Shown: positions 59,025 through 64,000 of the stretch, piece by piece
How the letters are laid out: every line of letters starts with the position of its first letter
Numbering within the stretch: the first letter of the stretch is position 1
Origin: Dysidea avara
Taxonomy: Eukaryota; Porifera; Demospongiae; Dictyoceratida; Dysideidae
Assembly (NCBI RefSeq): GCF_963678975.1
Contig: NC_089276.1
Coordinates: forward strand, 23,481,059-23,545,058
Direction: 5' to 3'
DNA: 64,000 nucleotides
Notes under the pieces: model-generated
What the model was told of the DNA's origin: nothing
The model's database searches: none
The model's input: only the letters and a program-made list of their open reading frames with translations
Position numbers and translations under genes: made by a program

Positions 59025-59260
59025 GTACAACTTCAAAGAAGAGAACGCAATTTCAATTGAAACCATTACAGGAATAAGTGTCCAAATTACCTCTAAAACA
59101 CTGCCCTCAGTAAATCCCTGATGAGGGTACTTTATTAAAAAGGTCCTAATTACCAATCCCATGACTACTGACCAGCATAAATAATATCTGATCATGAAAG
59201 AAAATGATTTTCTCCATTACATGGGGAAATTTATACTTCACCAAATACTGGGCGGCATTA
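59025..59260 (-). pseudogene. cox2: Nuclear mitochondrial segment: cox2 5' region
   Basis: The minus strand encodes the N-terminal part of cytochrome c oxidase subunit II. First HVMEKIIFFHDQILFML (the conserved VME-IIFFHD start), then after a frameshift MGLVIRTFLIKY and GSVLEVIWTLIPVM followed by IAFSSLKLY. The copper-binding C-terminal half is absent. The frameshift and truncation show it is a NUMT, not a working gene. Confidence 0.8.
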
Positions 59261-59307
59261 TATGCAAGTAATTTAACCATTGGCAGAAAATTCTTTTTCA
59301 GCTAAAG

Positions 59308-59514
59308 TTAGCTTATATCTCCCAGTAATGGAGCCAGTATATGCCCAATCTTTTCTGCACATCCACTTTTAACTATAACATCTTTGGCATCATCTCCCTT
59401 GTATACTTGTGTAGTTATCATATAGTTACTGTTAGGCAAGTGATACCCAATATGTTTCAAAACAATAGCTACAGCCCGAATTCTTTCACAGGAAGCTTTC
59501 ATTTGGGTTTGCAT
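59308..59514 (-). CDS. Hypothetical ORF
   Basis: 68 codons starting at ATG, encoding a mixed charged/hydrophobic protein (SCERIRAVAIVLKHIGYH, GCAEKIGHILAPLLGDI). Composition is protein-like but no domain is recognised. It lies just upstream of the cox2 fragment on the same strand. It could be an exon or chance. Confidence 0.2.
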   Translation of the reverse strand: MQTQMKASCERIRAVAIVLKHIGYHLPNSNYMITTQVYKGDDAKDVIVKSGCAEKIGHILAPLLGDIS

Positions 59515-59519
59515 TAGGG

Positions 59520-59820
59520 CTGTGCAATAATAGTAAAACCCATATCTCGATAAGTGACAGCCATTTTATCTCGATAACAATATTATCTCGATAATAATGT
59601 AATATTATAAACACAGTTTTACATATTTGTTGACATAAGGTCCTGGTCAAGTCAGAAATTTTGTCATTTAATTTGTTGGGTTTTCATTTGACTGTGGTTG
59701 ATATACAGTAGATTACGGAGATTTACTATTATCTCGATAATGAAATCGTTATCAGGTTTACGATAGGTGATTTAGGTATCTAGATTATCTTTTATCTAAA
59801 TTATCTCCCCGCCTTAGTTT
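59520..59820. repeat. Cluster of TATCTCGATAA motifs
   Basis: TATCTCGATAA or a close variant occurs at about 59,550, 59,568, 59,585 and 59,730, with related ATTATC boxes to 59,810. No terminal repeats were resolved. Looks like part of a repeat. Confidence 0.45.
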
Positions 59821-60089
59821 ACAATATACCTTTTTGCATGCCACTACAAATACAATATATGCGCTATGGAGTTACCTTTGATTGTCCTTTATTGTCACTG
59901 TCTTCTCCATTTTGTTCCTTGAAGTGCCAATTCCCAAATTGCACTGTCAATTTTTTTGTTTAAACAATTTTACCTGAAACAAACTTCATTGCCACACCCA
60001 CCATTCACTCGATATTCCACACTGTGGGAGTGTAGAACGGCCAGAATGAAATTAAGAAATGAAGCAGGATAGTGAAAGCGAGTGTGGAT

Positions 60090-60855
60090 TAGGCCTGAGC
60101 CTATTATACTCAAAAATTTACCTATTATTCTTTCCAGAATTTCCCAAAAAATTCTCCTATTATTCTTTTTGTTATTCTTGTATCCAGCCTATTATTCCAT
60201 AACTATTCTCATTCAGACATATCTGTGGCTAGTCACTTAGTTTTCAAGATGCAGCTATAAGTAGTTTTGTCCGAATTATTAATAGCCATATATGAAGCAT
60301 TCCACCTTACACACCATTTTTCTATCCATAATAGTTACAGCATACTTAGAATAGCTATCTACAGTAATAATTGAAGTGTATTTAATTATTAGTGTATTAT
60401 AATTATATGCTGTATCTACTTTATAGCTACTAAGTTAGGTAGATAATAATGCTCAAAGACTTGAAGAAGATACACTGGTATAAGATGTACAAGTTTCAGA
60501 ATTGCAGATAATCATGCAGTTAAATCCCTGATGCTGGCTGCAGATTATTAACATGAAAAGATCTGACTGCTCTATTAGAGTATTTGAGCGTTCTATTAGA
60601 GTATATCGATCTTTTAGAGGCTTTTCAGCTCCTTTCAGCCAGCACTCCTGTCAGCTTTATATCATTTGTAGTAGCTTAACTCTTTCTTCTAGGTAATCAA
60701 GAAGAGACACGCCCCCTAATTCCACCGATTATTCCCATGGTCGTCCGATTATTCTAAAATTATGCCTATAACCATCCTATTATTCCGGAATTATTCTCAT
60801 GAAATTGGTGACCTATTATTCTCAAGATTATGCCGGCATAATAGGCGCAGGCCTA
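60090..60855. mobile_element. hAT non-autonomous element
   Basis: Terminal inverted repeats TAGGCCTGAGCCTATTAT and ATAATAGGCGCAGGCCTA are flanked by an exact 8-base duplication GTGTGGAT (60,082-60,089 and 60,856-60,863), diagnostic of the hAT superfamily. The interior is rich in CTATTATTC repeats and holds two dispersed modules at 60,563-60,613. No transposase. Confidence 0.9.
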
Positions 60856-60879
60856 GTGTGGATAAATAATTAATTCTAA

Positions 60880-60946
60880 AACTGGTACAACACACGACTT
60901 GCAAGCATGAGTGATGGTTTAGGCAGTGGGTTTGAATCCCAGTAGT
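60880..60946 (+). repeat. tRNA-like sequence
   Basis: CTGGTACAACAC and the B-box-like GGGTTTGAATCCC are spaced roughly as in a tRNA gene. No cloverleaf forms, so SINE remnant or tRNA pseudogene. Confidence 0.3.
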
Positions 60947-61439
60947 GGAATGTTTTTGTTTTCTTAGTGCACACTTTTTAACATGTTATGTCCATGCATA
61001 GATATTACAAGTACCTAATAGAGGGAAACTTTGGTGGGGGAAACTTGGCGGAGTTGGCGAATTGCTACAAATTCACCAAAGTTTAACCCGCCAATTAACT
61101 CATAGTACCTGAGATTATCATTTTATAGCTGAAGGTTGAGCTTGAATTCACAAAGTTTATTTCACCAAATGCAATTTAGCTTGCAATTTGCCTGCCTAAG
61201 TTTCCTTCTATACGGTATAAGGAAAATTATGAATTTTAAATTTTAGGGATCATAGAAATAAAAAGTAGTGAAACAAGGGAGATCACCTAATACGGAATCC
61301 CTTACTTCAGTCATATAAGTGCGATGACTGAGGTAGGGATTAAATGTGTATGGCTGCAGGCGAGAAGCCATTGACATGCTATGCTCTACCCATGAATCAA
61401 TACCTATGCACTATAGTGGAGAAAGAAATGGGATGCAAA

Positions 61440-61790
61440 GGTAAGTCCATGATGCATGCATTACAGCTACTGCAGTAGGCGAAAAGGCACATGTCGGCCC
61501 CAAGCAACGTCAAACAGTGAAGAAATCAAGTCCGTAGCGTTAACCATTGTCACGTTATGCTTGTCTGAAGGCATCATTTAGTCAGTCAGTCAGTAGAAAA
61601 AATCTTTTTTTTCGTAGAAACTTGTTGAAAACGTTTCAGGTCACTCTAAAGGCACATTTGGGCTTGATTATACTTAACCAATACTCCTAAGTTGTCATGA
61701 AGGAAAGTTTAGAGTGGTTTCTGGTTGATTTTTTTTTTTGCAAGAAAACGCAAACCTTGGTGATCCCTACTATACAGTACTACCGTACTG
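61440..61790 (+). repeat. Dispersed repeat with CAGT microsatellite, copy 2
   Basis: Homologous to 6,029-6,410, with a shorter CAGT run (61,580-61,596). Confidence 0.7.
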
Positions 61791-61859
61791 TATGATAGCT
61801 CATGATACGAGCTATGGTACATGGTGCAAATCCAGCTTTTGGCATGCTCTTTTTTTGCT

Positions 61860-62900
61860 ATTTTATTTGACCTTTTTCGTGCACCTTTTTTCAACATTTT
61901 GTTCATGTCGTGTAGAACCTACATAAAAGTGTGTGAATTGCATGATAGCAATGGAAGGACCTGGGCAGCAAATCCTGCACGTAGGGCAGGTACCAGTGCT
62001 AGTATTATATAAATGCACAAGTTTATCATGAACCACAGTAGCAAGAGTTCATAATATTTGTGCAAATATTACAAACTCTTGACCGTAGTGGTTCATAATA
62101 AGGATCACCCAGAAAACCACAAATAGAGCATTCACCTAAAAACCACCTCAGAACCAGACATGTTCATGAAACAACTCTTTGGAGATTGATTATCAATTAT
62201 TTAAGTCAAACAAACATTAATATTTCAGAAACAGTGAGAGAAAATTTGTGCTTATTCAAAATGTTAGCCAAATTGTTCATCATATTATTCTGTTGTTTTA
62301 CAGGCCTACAGTAAAGTTTGTATACTTTTTTGGGATCAAAACTATGCACCCATGCTTACTGAGTCCTTCCACATGTTCATGACCTGTATATTCCACAGAT
62401 CGTCATCCACCCTCAAGCTTGATTAATTTTTTCACTGTTATTGCCAGCAGCTCTGTAAATTGAAGAACCCTTATAATAACACGTTTATGGAATTTCATCG
62501 TGTGCTCTGGTGATTATTTGGACCTTGTGTTTATCTAACTTGTTGTAGCAGCACTCTTTACCCTTAGAAGATCATGCATTACACCTCTGGTGTGTCTTTC
62601 TGGCTGCAAACGATTTGCAATGAGAACCCATCCAAGTATGCATGTTAAGAGGTGTACAGCTGCTGAGACAAGTTGATGTTGTGCTACTTTGAAAAACCAG
62701 GCGTCCAGTTAATACAATATCCTGCTAAGTAAGGAATTTAGTTTATGCATGCTATTAAGAGTGAATAATAGAGAAGAGAGTATTGAACTGCTGTATTGCC
62801 CATCAAAAATGATCATGTATAGTCCTCTGGCTTCCTATAGAACGTGTAAACTTGGCATGGTCTAGCACGTGCAATCCGCCTAACGAATTAGAATACACGT
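61860..62900. other. Gene-free stretch
   Basis: No gene supported. The only structure seen is the hairpin at 62,022-62,101. Confidence 0.5.
62022..62101. repeat. Near-perfect 80-base hairpin
   Basis: TTATCATGAACCAC and GTGGTTCATAATAA pair, with CAAGAGTT/AACTCTTG and AATATTTG/CAAATATT continuing inward to a very short loop. Possibly a tiny MITE or a precursor-like hairpin. Confidence 0.55.
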
Positions 62901-62916
62901 GATCAACGGTTGGAGC

Positions 62917-63438
62917 ATGACATCTAAAGAAGGCAGGAAGAAACCTCAACAGCTTACCACAGCGAGTGGAAAAGCAAGAAAAGCAAAGCCCAATGAACCT
63001 ATGGAAAAAGCACCAGCCACAAGGCGAAAAAGAGCGACCGATTATCAGCTGGATTAATAAGCAGCAGCAGTTCAAGTTCGGAAAAGCAAGCACCTAAAGA
63101 CTGCGAACCAGCAGAGAAACAGACACGCAAAACTCTCAACTCAGCTGGTGTATTGTCATTAAGCAACAGTTCCAGTTCAAAAAAGCAAGTTTCCTTGTCG
63201 CAAGTGCCTGAACCCTGTGAACCAACAAGAAAACGAATGCACAAGACTCTCAACAAGAAGGAAAGGCAAGGTTTGGTGGATTATATTAATAAAGTGGATG
63301 TGTCAGTGCTGAGTGACGTCATTTGTACCAGACTAAGCGAACGATACTTGGCAGATCATTTACAGCATTTTGCTGATCCTTTGTGTGATGCTAAAATACT
63401 GTTGCATGATATTTTATTGCATCATCATGTTCGTTTTG
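62917..63438 (+). CDS. Unrecognised serine-rich protein, first exon (gene D, partial)
   Basis: Starts ATGACATCTAAAGAAGG and encodes a very basic N terminus (KEGRKKPQQ, KARKAKPNEP, ATRRKR). A stop follows at about 63,055 unless one base is gained in the A run near 63,030. In the shifted frame the sequence continues as SSSSSSEKQAPKDCEPAEKQ and KTLNSAG, then a second, similar block SNSSSSKKQ ... EPCEPTRKR ... KTLNKKERQ, then LVDYINKVDVSVLSDV and HFADPLCDAKILLHDIL. It ends in a good donor G|GTGAGT. The two serine/KTLN blocks look like an internal duplication. A pseudogene, a second start, or an assembly error at the A run could each explain the frame break. No family recognised. Confidence 0.4.
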
Positions 63439-63495
63439 GTGAGTTGTACATATAATGCAAGCAGGGAGTAGACCCTTTTTTACAATTCCAGTAAC

Positions 63496-63777
63496 AATGG
63501 CATCTGCATTTCTCCTGAGCAGAAGCTATTCTTTGACAGCTATTGACTTGGAAGAATGTGCCCAACAGTCAGTGGCTGCAATCAGAATACGGTAGCTTGA
63601 TTTCTGGGATCATAGCATCTTACCCTTTTCTGATAGCAGCAAAGTAATGATGACGCTATTATCAGCTGTGTACGAGCTGCTGCTTGAAAGAGTTGAAAGC
63701 TTTCAAGAGAGATTAAATGCTTCTGGTGACACATCTTCAAACCCTACTTTTGTGCAATGGAATCTCAATAATATTTA
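63496..63777 (+). CDS. Possible downstream exons of gene D
   Basis: After a TTTTTTACAATTCCAG acceptor-like site, one frame reads SRSYSLTAIDLEECAQQSVA, and a later one SKVMMTLLSAVYELLLERVE then SNPTFVQWNLNNI before TAG. Protein-like composition in two frames suggests one or two more exons or a decayed gene. Weak. Confidence 0.25.
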
Positions 63778-64000
63778 GTGATTTGTCCCAATACTGCTTT
63801 CCACTGTGACAGATTTTTTAACTAGATGTGTTACTCGGGATGTAACATAATTTACCACATCCAACTTCCCCCCGGAGCTATGCTTATAGTGGCTAAACAG
63901 GTTCTCTACTGATAATCCTGAAAGTCACAGGGGGGCTATGAAGTATGTTGGGTAGGTCACAAAAAACCATTCACTAAATCCTCTGAGGCCGTAGACATCT

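Overview
The window looks like nuclear DNA of an early-branching marine animal, most likely a demosponge. The evidence is intron-rich genes for secreted proteins built from animal extracellular modules (IgGFc-binding, immunoglobulin, sushi, collagen), a fragment of mitochondrial cox2, and a very dense, diverse set of transposable elements. The organism is inferred from this content, not from a diagnostic marker.

Layout. 1-5.3 kb holds two tandem copies of a long repeat here called family S: a palindromic head, a ~30-bp minisatellite array and a unique tail ending in a hairpin. 5.3-9.4 kb is a mosaic of short transposons (PIF/Harbinger-like MITE, tRNA-related SINE, palindromic MITE, hAT-like element). 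9.59-21.68 kb on the minus strand is gene A. It has nine coding exons, all joined in phase 1, for a predicted secreted 1,110-residue protein: signal peptide, IgGFc-binding domain, six Ig domains, one sushi domain. A young but defective Ty3/gypsy-type LTR element sits in its third intron. 21.7-33.8 kb is transposon-rich and gene-poor: several non-LTR reverse transcriptase remnants, TA-flanked and MULE-like MITEs, and a GT microsatellite. 33.93-43.62 kb on the plus strand is gene B, at least 15 coding exons for a secreted collagen-like protein: signal peptide, cysteine-bearing N-terminal module, furin-like site, interrupted collagen segments with two RGD motifs, sushi domain. 44.4-46.1 kb is a nested stack of transposons, and 46.2-46.9 kb a pair of inverted short tandem arrays. 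47.4-57.2 kb is two more family S copies arranged tail to tail. 57.2-64 kb has a further reverse transcriptase remnant, the start of an EF-hand-like gene with a cluster of TGATGCAAT-type sites in its promoter, a cox2 NUMT, an hAT element with perfect 8-bp target duplication, and the start of an unrecognised serine-rich gene.

Genes A and B are divergently arranged, both are predicted to be secreted, and each ends in a single sushi domain encoded by its own last exon. A role in extracellular matrix, cell recognition or innate binding is plausible but inferred.

The most unusual pattern is a short module (one to three copies of a ~20-bp unit around the near-palindrome CTCTATTAGAG, usually followed by TCGATC). 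It occurs at about 19 places, inside transposon families whose termini and target duplications are otherwise unrelated.
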